The notes under the pieces were generated by a model. The model was not told where the DNA came from. It was given only the letters and a program-made list of their open reading frames with translations, and ran no database searches. A program made the translations under genes and the position numbers. A stretch of DNA of 64,000 nucleotides from Vibrio aquaticus (GTDB lineage Bacteria; Pseudomonadota; Gammaproteobacteria; Enterobacterales; Vibrionaceae). Numbering within the stretch: position 1 is the first letter of the stretch; each line of letters begins with the position of its first letter. The DNA lies in assembly GCF_003970385.1 (NCBI RefSeq), contig NZ_RXZH01000003.1, positions 62,001 through 126,000 on the forward strand, given 5' to 3'. Below, in pieces: positions 10,532 through 18,672 of the stretch.

Positions 10532-10555
10532 GTTTCTGTGGGTTGTTACTTAATC

Positions 10556-10685
10556 GTCATTCCTAGACGCTTATCATTGTCATCCTCAAGAGTAAGGAAC
10601 GAACGAGTTGGGGGATCTTTTAAAGCAAGTCGAATGGCATTTTGAGATTCCTTACTCACTCATTCTTCGTTTTAAGGAATGACAA
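10556..10685 (-). repeat. Dispersed imperfect-palindrome intergenic repeat, copy A
   Basis: About 116 bp (10570-10685) whose reverse complement aligns along its length with 13994-14108. Shared blocks include GTCATTCC, GGAATCTCA and CTTGAGGATGACA. The ends GTCATTCC and GGAATGACA form terminal inverted repeats. An extra GTCATTCCTAGAC at 10558-10570 looks like the beginning of another unit. It fills the thrC-yadS convergent gap. It resembles short non-coding MITE-like repeats common in Vibrio; no coding capacity. Confidence 0.7.
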
Positions 10686-10705
10686 TCAGCCCCCATATTT
10701 TTTGC

Positions 10706-11326
10706 TTAACGATTCAAAGCAAAGGTCGGCAAAGATAAGTGCCAGCGAATCGCGCCTAAACGAATTAACAGTGTTGAGAAAACACCAGCCAAGAAGGCTG
10801 TATCACTGCTGTAGCCCATTGAAAGAGCAGTTGTGTGGAACACGCCACCAATGATACAGGCGGTCGCATAGACTTCACTTCTCAGTACCATCGGGACTTC
10901 TCGAGCGAGAACGTCACGAATAATACCGCCACCACAGCCAGTGATTACACCCATGATAACCGCGACTAACGCTGAGTCTTGGTAGGCCATGGTCTTTTCG
11001 ACACCAATGCCGACAAACACGGCTAAGCCGATGGCGTCACAAACGGGTAAAATCCACCAAGCAAGACGCTTAGGGCGTCTAACAATCAACATCGTTAGTA
11101 GGCAAGTAATAAGGATCGTCCAAAGGTAATTGGTGTCGGTGATCCAAAAAACAGGCGTTGCACCTAAGGCCATATCACGGATTGTGCCACCACCGATGGC
11201 CGTTACACTGCCAAGAACAGCAACGCCAAACGGATCCATCTTTAATCGACCTGCAAGTAGGACGCCTGAAATTGCAAAAATTGCGGTACCGAACAAGTCG
11301 ATAGTGTAAAGCAGCATGGAATCCAT
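10706..11326 (-). CDS. yadS: TRIC-family (UPF0126) inner membrane protein YadS
   Basis: 206 residues with about seven hydrophobic segments. It has two homologous halves, each with a glycine-rich signature followed by RD (AIGGGTIRDMALG near 44-56; GCGGGIIRDVLAREVP near 131-146), the hallmark of bacterial TRIC/UPF0126 proteins, which form trimeric monovalent cation channels in characterised members; some are proposed glycine transporters. It ends IRWHLSLPTFAL like E. coli YadS. In E. coli yadS also follows mtn-btuF, which supports orthology. Start could be 11326 or the ATG at 11317, which matches the E. coli N terminus better. Confidence 0.88.
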   Translation of the reverse strand: MDSMLLYTIDLFGTAIFAISGVLLAGRLKMDPFGVAVLGSVTAIGGGTIRDMALGATPVFWITDTNYLWTILITCLLTMLIVRRPKRLAWWILPVCDAIGLAVFVGIGVEKTMAYQDSALVAVIMGVITGCGGGIIRDVLAREVPMVLRSEVYATACIIGGVFHTTALSMGYSSDTAFLAGVFSTLLIRLGAIRWHLSLPTFALNR

Positions 11327-11399
11327 GACACTAGAATCTCTTACTTAAAATTGGGAACAAGAAGTGAGCTCGAATTGTACGAGATATACTGAGCAACCG

Positions 11400-12221
11400 T
11401 TAGCGTTTTTGACGAACTGTTTCGAAATACTCACAAACTTGTTCAATCGCTTTTAGGGTGCGGGGTGTTGGTCGATTAATCCAATCTGAATTGAGGGACC
11501 AAATCGCATCATTTTGAACTGCGTTGAGCTGATCGTGCCATTGTTCCCACATATTGCCATTGGCAAGGGCATGTGCAGAAGTGAAAATGACATCCGGGTT
11601 TTGAACGATCACCTGTTCCAGACCGACTTGAGGGTAGGGTGCCGCGCTCTTCTCAAAGGTGTTCTCCCCACCACAAAAATCAAATACCTCACTTGGCCAT
11701 TTACCTTGGGCTAAGGTGATGATCGGTTGCTGACTGAGTTGGTAAAAGTATCGGACCGATTGCTCGGTATGGTAACGGGCTTTGAGTTCGACCAATGACT
11801 GCCTAAAGTCATCAGCAGCCCGTTTACCAATATTTGGCTCTGAAGAATACTGACTGAGCTGTTCGATGTTATTGGCTATGTCGTCAAGGCTATTTGTGTG
11901 AGAGTAGTAGATATTGAAGCCAAATTGCTCAAGCTTTTTTAACTCCCCCGCAGGGTTACCTGACGGCCATGCAATGATGAGATCAGGTTGCAGGGCGATA
12001 ATACGCTCAAGCTTAATACCTTGGTAATTAGAGACTTTTTCAATCGATTGAGCTTGCTCGGGGTAGTCACTGCGTTCGCTAACCGCGACAAGCTTATCCC
12101 CTAAACCGGCTGCGTAAGCAATTTCAGTGGCGTGAGGGGCAAGGCTGATAACACGTTCAACGGGGGCGGAGTAAAGATAAAAGCTCATCAAAATGGAGAA
12201 AACGGCAGCAATGGAACGCAT
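11400..12221 (-). CDS. btuF: Periplasmic vitamin B12-binding protein BtuF
   Basis: 273 residues. Signal peptide (about 1-18) and a mature chain beginning PVERVISLAPHATEIAYAAGLGDKLVAVS, typical of class III periplasmic binding proteins. It delivers cobalamin to the BtuCD ABC importer. Residues DYPEQAQ and later WINRPTPRTLKAIEQVCEYF fit BtuF. Its ATG follows the cbiB stop directly (TAAATG), so the two are coupled, with mtnN first in the same operon. BtuCD and BtuB are not in this window. Confidence 0.92.
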   Translation of the reverse strand: MRSIAAVFSILMSFYLYSAPVERVISLAPHATEIAYAAGLGDKLVAVSERSDYPEQAQSIEKVSNYQGIKLERIIALQPDLIIAWPSGNPAGELKKLEQFGFNIYYSHTNSLDDIANNIEQLSQYSSEPNIGKRAADDFRQSLVELKARYHTEQSVRYFYQLSQQPIITLAQGKWPSEVFDFCGGENTFEKSAAPYPQVGLEQVIVQNPDVIFTSAHALANGNMWEQWHDQLNAVQNDAIWSLNSDWINRPTPRTLKAIEQVCEYFETVRQKR

Positions 12222-13175
12222 TTAAAATCCTTGGTAAATCAGGCCCATGAACAGGCTTTGTATAACAATCCAAGCGAACATACGCCACGCAAGTAACTTT
12301 TGAACTTGGGCAACATGAATTGCAGAGGGGGCAATTCGGCCGCCCAACTTTGCTCGAATCGCTTTGTGCTTATTGTAAATAGCAGGGCCACCTAAAGAGA
12401 GCTCAAGTTTTGCCCCCACCGAAACCAATAACCAAGCTGGTCCTGGTAGTGGCCAAGATTTCGCTTGAAGAGAGATGAGTTGTGCTGTCTCTTTGGCGCG
12501 CTTACCTACCGTTATCATCATGGCGAAAAGACGCATTGGCATATAATCCAGTGCTGCGACCGCGCGGACTGCTGGAATGCCAAAAGGAGAGAACTGTTGA
12601 CGGGAAGGTGACCAAGCTCTGGCGAGTTCAACACTCATTCTGTAAAGAAACGCAGCGATACCTCCGCCAATGCCATACCAAAACAGCACGCCGATAACGT
12701 TACGGCCATAAGACATGATCAATGTTTCAGAGCCCGCCTTCCCTAAACCTAGTAGAGAGAGCGGCTCAGTAGAACGGTTGACGATGGGTTTGAGTAGCAT
12801 CTTAGCATGTTCTTTATCTTCTCTGGCGAGTGCGGCAACAAACGAAGCGGTGAACTTGTCCGTATTGCGCCAATCAATGGCCAGGAGCAAAAAAGCGAGC
12901 TCGAAAAGTTGAGGTTGCCAAACCAATGGTTTCAGTGCGATGAGGACTACTAACATGGGCAGCAACATGAGCAACCATGCGAGTGTGCCTGAAATGATGC
13001 TCTGCGAATAGCTGCTGTTGTTATTGACCTTATCGGCCAACAGCTCGGCGAATTTATGCCAAAGAATCGCGGGGTGAGCTTCTCGTGGGAAAGGAAGAAT
13101 TAGGTGAAACAATAGAGCGCCCCATAATACAAGGAGCGCCCCATTTGAGTAGAATTGATTGAATATATCTTCCAT
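12222..13175 (-). CDS. cbiB: CobD/CbiB-family membrane protein (adenosylcobinamide-phosphate synthase-like, motif-poor)
   Basis: 317 residues with about five hydrophobic segments. The N-terminal FPREAHPAILWHK keeps the HP motif of CbiB, which attaches aminopropanol phosphate to adenosylcobyric acid. The position between mtnN and btuF supports a cobalamin role. The TLDSMxGY-type signature of biosynthetic CbiB is not visible; the region reads LYRMSVELARAWSPSRQQF followed by ALDYMPMRLFA, which is closer to what I recall of the related AmpE proteins. It may be a diverged salvage enzyme or a homologue with another role. The family call is good, the enzymatic call uncertain. Confidence 0.7.
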   Translation of the reverse strand: MEDIFNQFYSNGALLVLWGALLFHLILPFPREAHPAILWHKFAELLADKVNNNSSYSQSIISGTLAWLLMLLPMLVVLIALKPLVWQPQLFELAFLLLAIDWRNTDKFTASFVAALAREDKEHAKMLLKPIVNRSTEPLSLLGLGKAGSETLIMSYGRNVIGVLFWYGIGGGIAAFLYRMSVELARAWSPSRQQFSPFGIPAVRAVAALDYMPMRLFAMMITVGKRAKETAQLISLQAKSWPLPGPAWLLVSVGAKLELSLGGPAIYNKHKAIRAKLGGRIAPSAIHVAQVQKLLAWRMFAWIVIQSLFMGLIYQGF

Positions 13176-13202
13176 GATATCGCGTATTTTCCTTCTTAAG
13201 TG

Positions 13203-13898
13203 TTACTTAAGCAGTTCAACCATTTTGATGACCATTTCAGACGAGCTCTTAGCCGCTAGCGGAAGGAATTCATCGAAGGTCATGCCTGCTTCTTTGTCAG
13301 CAACGTCTGAGATAGCACGTACAACGACAAATGGGACGTTGAATTGATGACACGTTTGAGCAATCGCTGAGGCTTCCATCTCGACAGCAACAACAGAAGG
13401 GAAGTTCTGGCGAATAAATGCTTGGCGCTCTGCGCTCGCAATGAAGGCATCACCGGTACAAATTAGGCCACGCACTGCATGAGTCTCTTCCATTTGCGCT
13501 AGGGCTTTTTCAGCGACATCCATTAGCTTTTCATCTGCGATGAACGCGGCTGGCTGTTGCGCCATCTGACCGATTTCATAACCAAAAGCGGTTACGTCAG
13601 CATCGTGGTGGCGAACTTCAGTTGAGATAACGACATCACCTACATTTAAGCTTGCATCAAAGCCACCGGCAGAGCCTGTGTTGATAACGACGTCTGGCTG
13701 GTACTCATCAAGTAGGATAGTTGTACCAACGGCTGCGGCAACTTTACCAATACCTGATTGAAGCAACACAACCTCAACACCGTTGATTTGACCTGAGAAG
13801 TAAGTACAACCTGCTTTGTTAACTTCTTTACGGTTTTCAATTGCTTGTTTCAGAATGGAAACTTCTTGTTCCATTGCACCAATGATGCCGATTTTCAT
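13203..13898 (-). CDS. mtnN: 5'-methylthioadenosine/S-adenosylhomocysteine nucleosidase
   Basis: 231 residues, as in E. coli Pfs/MtnN. It hydrolyses MTA and SAH to adenine plus methylthioribose or S-ribosylhomocysteine, detoxifying SAM by-products and supplying the AI-2 precursor to LuxS. Glu12, the VEMEASAIA segment with Glu175 and the RAISDVAD segment with Asp198 are the catalytic and substrate residues. The start has AGGATT upstream. First gene of mtnN-cbiB-btuF(-yadS), 27 bp before cbiB. Confidence 0.97.
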   Translation of the reverse strand: MKIGIIGAMEQEVSILKQAIENRKEVNKAGCTYFSGQINGVEVVLLQSGIGKVAAAVGTTILLDEYQPDVVINTGSAGGFDASLNVGDVVISTEVRHHDADVTAFGYEIGQMAQQPAAFIADEKLMDVAEKALAQMEETHAVRGLICTGDAFIASAERQAFIRQNFPSVVAVEMEASAIAQTCHQFNVPFVVVRAISDVADKEAGMTFDEFLPLAAKSSSEMVIKMVELLK

Positions 13899-13993
13899 AG
13901 TGAATCCTATATATTCAATTAGGTTGGTTTTGATGGGCTAAGTGTAACAGAAACAATAAAGATAGGAACGGGCAGCGCCTTTCGAACCTACCT

Positions 13994-14108
13994 TTGTCAT
14001 TCCCTAGACTGACGAAGGAAGGAGTAGGGAATCTCATAAAGTCTTCGATTCGCAGCAAGAGGTCCCCAATTCACTCGTACCTCGCTCTTGAGGATGACAG
14101 TGCTGAAG
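13994..14108 (+). repeat. Dispersed imperfect-palindrome intergenic repeat, copy B
   Basis: About 115 bp between mtnN and rpsO, aligning to the reverse complement of 10570-10685. It begins TTGTCATTCCCTAGAC and closes CTCTTGAGGATGACAG, with internal GAGTAGGGAATCTCA. A 75-codon open frame spans it but looks accidental. With the rpsO promoter it accounts for the 398-bp gap 13899-14296. Confidence 0.7.
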
Positions 14109-14193
14109 GGGAAGCATTTATAGCCGACTTCCCCGAACTTCCGTTTTCGCATCTCACATCCATATATTCCCGCGCGAAGCGTGCAAATAGCTA

Positions 14194-14222
14194 TTGCTTA
14201 ACCTTTATACATCCCATATAAT
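14194..14222 (+). promoter_or_regulatory. Probable sigma-70 promoter of rpsO
   Basis: TTGCTT (14194-14199), 17-bp spacer, TATAAT (14217-14222). Predicted transcript start near 14229, about 68 bases before the ATG. Confidence 0.6.
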
Positions 14223-14233
14223 TCGCGCTTCTC

Positions 14234-14263
14234 GTGTCGGCTGAATCAGAGATTGGCTGGCAC
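14234..14263 (+). promoter_or_regulatory. rpsO leader hairpin, candidate S15 autoregulatory site
   Basis: GTGTCGGCT (14234-14242) can pair with GGCTGGCAC (14255-14263) in a 9-bp stem that includes several G-U pairs next to G-C pairs. S15 is known to recognise G-U/G-C elements in its own mRNA leaders. Inference from the fold only. Confidence 0.45.
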
Positions 14264-14296
14264 AATGTTTAACTTACTCTTATTTAGGAGAGAATT

Positions 14297-14566
14297 ATGT
14301 CTCTGAATGCAGAAACTAAAGCAGCAATCGTTGCTGATTACGCACGCGGTGAAGGCGATACTGGTTCACCAGAAGTACAAGTAGCACTACTAACTGCTTC
14401 TATCAACCACCTTCAAGGTCACTTCAAAGCTCACAAAGGCGATCACCACAGCCGTCGTGGTCTTCTACGTATGGTTTCTAGCCGTCGTAAGCTTCTAGAC
14501 TACCTAAAAGGTAAAGATCTTGGTCGTTACCAAGAGCTTATCAAGCGTCTAGGTCTACGTCGCTAA
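14297..14566 (+). CDS. rpsO: 30S ribosomal protein S15
   Basis: 89 residues, the standard length. Primary binder of the central domain of 16S rRNA. The sequence [56 protein letters not shown] is typical, including the [19 protein letters not shown] rRNA-binding segment. AGGAGAG precedes the ATG. Codon use is highly biased, as expected for strong expression. It is followed by a terminator, then pnp. It does not follow truB here as it does in E. coli. Confidence 0.99.
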   Translation: MSLNAETKAAIVADYARGEGDTGSPEVQVALLTASINHLQGHFKAHKGDHHSRRGLLRMVSSRRKLLDYLKGKDLGRYQELIKRLGLRR

Positions 14567-14590
14567 TCAAATTCCAAATTTGATGAAAGA

Positions 14591-14617
14591 GCCTCAGCTT
14601 ATGCTGAGGCTTTTTTT
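14591..14617 (+). terminator. Terminator between rpsO and pnp
   Basis: GCCTCAGC (14591-14598), loop TTAT, GCTGAGGC (14603-14610), then seven T. Confidence 0.92.
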
Positions 14618-14943
14618 ATATGGGCTAGTTAAATTATTTTCCCGTTATTCAATGTGAATGGCTTTCTCAGAAGGTGAGCACATAAGCAGGAAATTTAAGG
14701 GGATTTGACCTGAAAACTAGTCTATAATCGGGCCGCTATTTCCTATATTCACTCACTGTGGATTCAAATAGTACAACTTTATATCACTGACTACAGTCAC
14801 GTAAGTCGACCACATGGTCGCGGCTATTAAAAGCGGGTTTAGTGTGAGCTTATAGGCAACACTAGAGCAATAAAGAGAGCCTGTTTTCACTAGTCGCGAT
14901 TGGTAGCAGTGAAGTTTCAATATTAATCTAACAAGGAATTTCC
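14618..14943 (+). promoter_or_regulatory. pnp promoter and long leader
   Basis: 326 bp without a gene. TATAAT at 14723-14728 is a likely -10, although no good -35 lies at the right distance. The resulting leader is about 210 bases and contains short self-complementary pieces such as GACCACATGGTC (14809-14820) and TTCACT (14886-14891) with AGTGAA (14908-14913). In E. coli the pnp leader hairpin is cut by RNase III and PNPase then represses its own mRNA; a comparable control is plausible here. A small RNA (SraG) has been reported in this interval in enterobacteria; I cannot confirm one. Confidence 0.45.
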
Positions 14944-17076
14944 ATGTTCGAAAAACCAGTTGTTAAAACGTTCCAGTACGGTAACCACACAGTTACTCTA
15001 GAAACTGGCGTTATTGCACGTCAAGCTACAGCAGCAGTAATGGTTACAATGGACGATACTTCTGTATTCGTATCTGTTGTAGGTAAAAAAGAAGCGGTAG
15101 AAGGTCAAGACTTCTTCCCTCTAACTGTAAACTACCAAGAGCGTACTTACGCTGCAGGTAAAATTCCTGGTGGTTTCTTCAAGCGTGAAGGCCGTCCTTC
15201 TGAAGGCGAAACACTAACGGCTCGTCTAATCGACCGCCCAATTCGTCCTCTTTTCCCGGATGCATTCAAAAACGAAGTTCAAGTTATCGCAACAGTAATG
15301 TCTGTTAATCCAGACGTACAACCTGACATGGTAACAATGATCGGTACTTCTGCTGCTCTTGCTATCTCTGGTATCCCGTTCAACGGTCCTATCGGTGCAG
15401 CACGTGTTGGTCACGTTGACGGTCAACTAGTACTGAACCCAAGCAACACTGAACTAGACACGTCTAAGCTAGACCTAGTCGTTGCTGGTACTGAAGGCGC
15501 TGTTCTTATGGTTGAGTCAGAAGCTGACAACCTAACAGAAGAAGAGATGCTTTCTGCGGTTGTATTTGGTCACGATCAACAACAAGTTGTGATCAAAGCA
15601 ATCAACGAGTTCGCCGCTGAAGTTGCGACTCCAGCTTGGGACTGGGTTGCTCCTGAAGAGAACACAGCACTAAACACTCGCATTGCAGAACTTGCAGAAG
15701 CTAAGCTTGTTGAAGCTTACCAAATCACTGAGAAAATGGCTCGTTACGACCGTATTCACACGATTGCTGCAGAAGTAAATGAAGTGCTGCTTGCTGAAGA
15801 TCCAGAAGCAAACACAAAAGAAATCCACACTATCTTCCACGATCTAGAGAAGACAGTTGTTCGTCGCAGCATCATCGCGGGTAACCCACGTATCGATGGC
15901 CGTGAAAAAGACATGGTTCGTGCGCTTGACGTACGTACTGGCGTTCTTCCACGTACACACGGTTCTTCACTATTCACTCGTGGTGAAACTCAGGCAATCG
16001 TAACTGCGACTCTAGGTACGCAGCGCGATGCTCAAATCATCGACGAGCTAACAGGTGAGCGTAAAGATCACTTCCTACTACATTACAACTTCCCTCCATA
16101 CTGTGTAGGCGAAACGGGTTTTGTAGGTTCTCCTAAGCGTCGTGAAATCGGCCACGGTAAACTGGCTAAGCGTGGTATTGCAGCAGTAATGCCATCTGTA
16201 GATGAGTTCCCATACACAGTACGTGTAGTATCAGAAATCACTGAATCTAACGGTTCTTCTTCAATGGCTTCTGTATGTGGTACTTCTCTAGCGCTTATGG
16301 ATGCTGGTGTTCCAATCAAAGCGTCTGTTGCGGGTATCGCAATGGGTCTAGTGAAAGAAGGCGACGACTTCGTTGTTCTTTCTGACATCCTTGGTGATGA
16401 AGACCACCTAGGTGACATGGACTTTAAAGTGGCTGGTACTAACGCTGGTATCACTGCACTTCAGATGGATATCAAGATCGAAGGTATCACTAAAGAAATC
16501 ATGCAAATTGCTCTTAACCAAGCGCAAGGTGCACGTAAGCACATCCTATCTGTAATGGATGAAGCGATTTCTGGTGCTCGTGACGATATCTCTGAATTCG
16601 CTCCGCGTATTCACACAATGAAGATCAGCGCTGAGAAGATCAAAGACGTTATCGGTAAAGGTGGTGCTGTAATCCGTGCTCTAACTGAAGAGACAGGTAC
16701 AACTATCGAAATCGAAGACGACGGTACAATTAAGATTGCTGCAACTGAAGGTACAGCTGCGAAAGAAGCAATCCGTCGTATCGAAGAGATCACTGCAGAA
16801 GTTGAAGTAGGCCGCATCTACACTGGTAAAGTTGCTCGTCTAGCTGACTTCGGTGCATTCGTTACTATCCTGCCTGGTAAAGATGGTCTAGTACACATCT
16901 CTCAAATCGCTGATAAGCGCGTTGAGAAAGTGTCTGACTACCTAGCTGAAGGTCAAGAAGTTCAAGTTAAAGTACTTGAAATCGACCGCCAAGGCCGTGT
17001 ACGTCTAAGCATGAAAGAAGCAGTAGAAAAGACGGAAGAAGCAGCAGCTGAAGAAAAACCAGCAACTGACGCTTAA
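14944..17076 (+). CDS. pnp: Polyribonucleotide nucleotidyltransferase (PNPase)
   Basis: 710 residues (E. coli 711). Phosphorolytic 3'-5' exoribonuclease and degradosome component. Two RNase PH domains (about 1-220 and 310-545; second-core motifs FTRGETQA and [17 protein letters not shown] are intact), a KH domain (about 553-612, [21 protein letters not shown]) and an S1 domain (about 620-690, [18 protein letters not shown]). The acidic tail [13 protein letters not shown] is usual in vibrios. AAGGA precedes the ATG. A clear terminator follows. Confidence 0.99.
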   Translation: MFEKPVVKTFQYGNHTVTLETGVIARQATAAVMVTMDDTSVFVSVVGKKEAVEGQDFFPLTVNYQERTYAAGKIPGGFFKREGRPSEGETLTARLIDRPIRPLFPDAFKNEVQVIATVMSVNPDVQPDMVTMIGTSAALAISGIPFNGPIGAARVGHVDGQLVLNPSNTELDTSKLDLVVAGTEGAVLMVESEADNLTEEEMLSAVVFGHDQQQVVIKAINEFAAEVATPAWDWVAPEENTALNTRIAELAEAKLVEAYQITEKMARYDRIHTIAAEVNEVLLAEDPEANTKEIHTIFHDLEKTVVRRSIIAGNPRIDGREKDMVRALDVRTGVLPRTHGSSLFTRGETQAIVTATLGTQRDAQIIDELTGERKDHFLLHYNFPPYCVGETGFVGSPKRREIGHGKLAKRGIAAVMPSVDEFPYTVRVVSEITESNGSSSMASVCGTSLALMDAGVPIKASVAGIAMGLVKEGDDFVVLSDILGDEDHLGDMDFKVAGTNAGITALQMDIKIEGITKEIMQIALNQAQGARKHILSVMDEAISGARDDISEFAPRIHTMKISAEKIKDVIGKGGAVIRALTEETGTTIEIEDDGTIKIAATEGTAAKEAIRRIEEITAEVEVGRIYTGKVARLADFGAFVTILPGKDGLVHISQIADKRVEKVSDYLAEGQEVQVKVLEIDRQGRVRLSMKEAVEKTEEAAAEEKPATDA

Positions 17077-17125
17077 TTTGGTCAACAATAGGTGAATTAG
17101 CCTATTGCGCTAAAAGCATGTTATA

Positions 17126-17150
17126 AAGGGAGCATTACGCTCCCTTTTTT
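17126..17150 (+). terminator. Terminator of pnp
   Basis: GGGAGC (17128-17133), loop ATTAC, GCTCCC (17139-17144), then a T run. Confidence 0.9.
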
Positions 17151-17195
17151 TATGTGGATGATACTGGGCTCGGCTCAGGACAGGAGTATCGATAA

Positions 17196-18113
17196 GTGAA
17201 ATGGTTTCGAACGGCAACGCTGAGTGTGGCACTACTCGTTACAGCAGGTTGTGCAACGACTTCAAATAATAGCGCTCAATGGCTTTACCCACCGATGGCT
17301 GTGCCTTTACAGGCAAGTGTTCAACAAGAGGTGCAGATAGCGCGTCTTTCTCAGTTGCTTCAACGAACAGATTTGCCTAATGATGTCAGAGCCAAGATGC
17401 TCTATGAACGTGGTAACTATTACGATAGTGTCGGTCTGCGTGATTTAGCACGACTGGACTACAATCAATCACTTTCTTTAAACCCAGCGCAGCCTGATCT
17501 GTTCAACTTGCTGGGCGTTTACTTCACTCAAGTGGGTGAGTTTGATGCGGCGTATGACGCGTTTGACTCCACTCTAGAACTTGCACCAGATAACACTTAC
17601 GCTGCTCGTAACCGAGCGATTGCTTTGTACTACGGTGATCGTATTGATCTTGCATTAGAAGATATGCAAAAGCACTATGAGCAAGATCCTAGCGATCCGT
17701 TTAGAGCGTTATGGCTGTACATTGTAAAATCGGAAAAGGCGCCAGAGTTAGCGCGCCAAGAGTTAGAGCAACGATACCAAGCTCGTGATGAGCAATGGGG
17801 ATGGGTATTGGTTGCGATTACTCTAGGTGATGTGACGGAAGAGCAAGCCTTCAAAGCGATTCTTTCTGGTACAAGAGACAACACCGTTTTAGCTCAACGG
17901 CTGACGGAAGCATACTTCTACTTAGGTAAGCGTTATCAAGCAGAAGGCGATTTTGCTAGTGCAATCTCTTTATACAAGTTAGCGATTTCATTTAACGTGT
18001 TTGAATATGTCGAGCATCGTTACTCGTTCTTAGAGTTAAGCCGCATCTACAATCAAGTCAAAGCCGAGCACTTAGCTAAAGCAAAGCAAGCGCAAGCTAA
18101 AAACGCTCAGTAA
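17196..18113 (+). CDS. nlpI: Outer membrane lipoprotein NlpI (TPR protein)
   Basis: 305 residues, GTG start with CAGGAG 8 bases upstream. Signal peptide II with lipobox VTAGC, lipidated Cys19. The tetratricopeptide repeats are visible as MLYERGNYYDSVGLRDLARLDYNQSL, FNLLGVYFTQVGEFDAAYDAFDSTLELAP and the following helices. In E. coli NlpI is an adaptor that scaffolds peptidoglycan endopeptidases and brings MepS to protease Prc. It follows pnp as in E. coli; the alanine- and lysine-rich tail is shorter in conservation and probably disordered. Confidence 0.95.
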   Translation: MKWFRTATLSVALLVTAGCATTSNNSAQWLYPPMAVPLQASVQQEVQIARLSQLLQRTDLPNDVRAKMLYERGNYYDSVGLRDLARLDYNQSLSLNPAQPDLFNLLGVYFTQVGEFDAAYDAFDSTLELAPDNTYAARNRAIALYYGDRIDLALEDMQKHYEQDPSDPFRALWLYIVKSEKAPELARQELEQRYQARDEQWGWVLVAITLGDVTEEQAFKAILSGTRDNTVLAQRLTEAYFYLGKRYQAEGDFASAISLYKLAISFNVFEYVEHRYSFLELSRIYNQVKAEHLAKAKQAQAKNAQ

Positions 18114-18132
18114 GTAAAACGAGCAAAAGAGA

Positions 18133-18156
18133 AACCGCTGGTATCAGCGGTTTTTT
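18133..18156 (+). terminator. Terminator of nlpI
   Basis: AACCGCTG (18133-18140), loop GTAT, CAGCGGTT (18145-18152), T run to 18156. Confidence 0.9.
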
Positions 18157-18157
18157 A

Positions 18158-18185
18158 TTGCCTAAAATTTGAATATGACTAAAAT
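18158..18185 (+). promoter_or_regulatory. Probable promoter of the marR-MATE pair
   Basis: TTGCCT (18158-18163), 16-bp spacer, TAAAAT (18180-18185). The -10 abuts the palindromic operator, which would cover the transcription start. Confidence 0.55.
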
Positions 18186-18203
18186 AGTTAGCCTTGCTAA
18201 CTA
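18185..18203 (+). promoter_or_regulatory. MarR-type palindromic operator O1
   Basis: TAGTTAGCCTTGCTAACTA: perfect 8-bp inverted repeat with a 3-base centre, identical to O2 at 18642-18660. Placed over the predicted start of transcription of the MarR gene. Confidence 0.8.
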
Positions 18204-18216
18204 ATTGGCGACAGTG

Positions 18217-18630
18217 ATGACTTTAGAGAACAGTTTGATTGAATTAGAACGATTCTGTTCTAAAGCTTGGCGTATCTATGCCAAGGAAGCCCCGTTATCG
18301 CTACTGAGCTTTAATGAGTTCGATTATCTCAAAGTGATCCAAATGTCACCTGAAGGGATGAGGATTACTGACCTAGCGGACGAGATGAAAGTCAGCAAGC
18401 CATCGGCATCAAACATGGTGGCACGGTTAGAAAAGAAAGGTTTAGTGCTTAGAGTGCCTTGTAACGAAGATGCACGTTCTAAACGAGTGACGTTGACAGA
18501 AAAAGTGATTCAGGATTTATCACTAGAACAGGTTGTTTATAAGGAAATTGCCCAAGCGATGAACGCCAAGTTATCGGCTAAAGAAGCTGAACAGTTGGTG
18601 TCTCTGCTGGAAAAATCATTAAAAGCTTAA
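18217..18630 (+). CDS. MarR-family transcriptional repressor
   Basis: 137 residues from the ATG at 18217 (TGGCGA, a weak ribosome site, lies 6 bases upstream; in-frame TTG 18205 and GTG 18214 are alternatives). Winged helix-turn-helix: the recognition region is MRITDLADEMKVSKPSASNMVARLEKKGLVLRVPCNEDARSKRVTLTE, with the wing DARSKRVTLT typical of MarR. Dimerisation helices are at both ends. Flanked by two identical operators and followed 42 bp later by a MATE pump, it most likely represses itself and the pump until a ligand (probably a toxic cation or drug) releases it. The arrangement recalls mepR-mepA of Staphylococcus aureus. Confidence 0.88.
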   Translation: MTLENSLIELERFCSKAWRIYAKEAPLSLLSFNEFDYLKVIQMSPEGMRITDLADEMKVSKPSASNMVARLEKKGLVLRVPCNEDARSKRVTLTEKVIQDLSLEQVVYKEIAQAMNAKLSAKEAEQLVSLLEKSLKA

Positions 18631-18641
18631 ATTTAATTATT

Positions 18642-18660
18642 TAGTTAGCCTTGCTAACTA
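18642..18660 (+). promoter_or_regulatory. MarR-type palindromic operator O2
   Basis: Exact second copy of TAGTTAGCCTTGCTAACTA, in the 42-bp gap between the MarR gene and the pump and ending 12 bp before the preferred pump start. It gives a second point of repression for the pump, either at an internal promoter or as a roadblock. Confidence 0.8.
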
Positions 18661-18672
18661 ATGGTGATAAGA

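Noticed and set aside
12222..13175. Calling the CbiB-like gene a pseudogene
   Set aside because: The frame is full-length and uninterrupted, with tight operon spacing; divergence of motifs is not evidence of decay.
13994..14221. 75-codon plus-strand frame between mtnN and rpsO
   Set aside because: Lies over the dispersed repeat and the rpsO promoter; no ribosome site; not protein-like.
16083..16454. 123-codon antisense frame in pnp
   Set aside because: Shadow of biased codon use in PNPase; no start signal.
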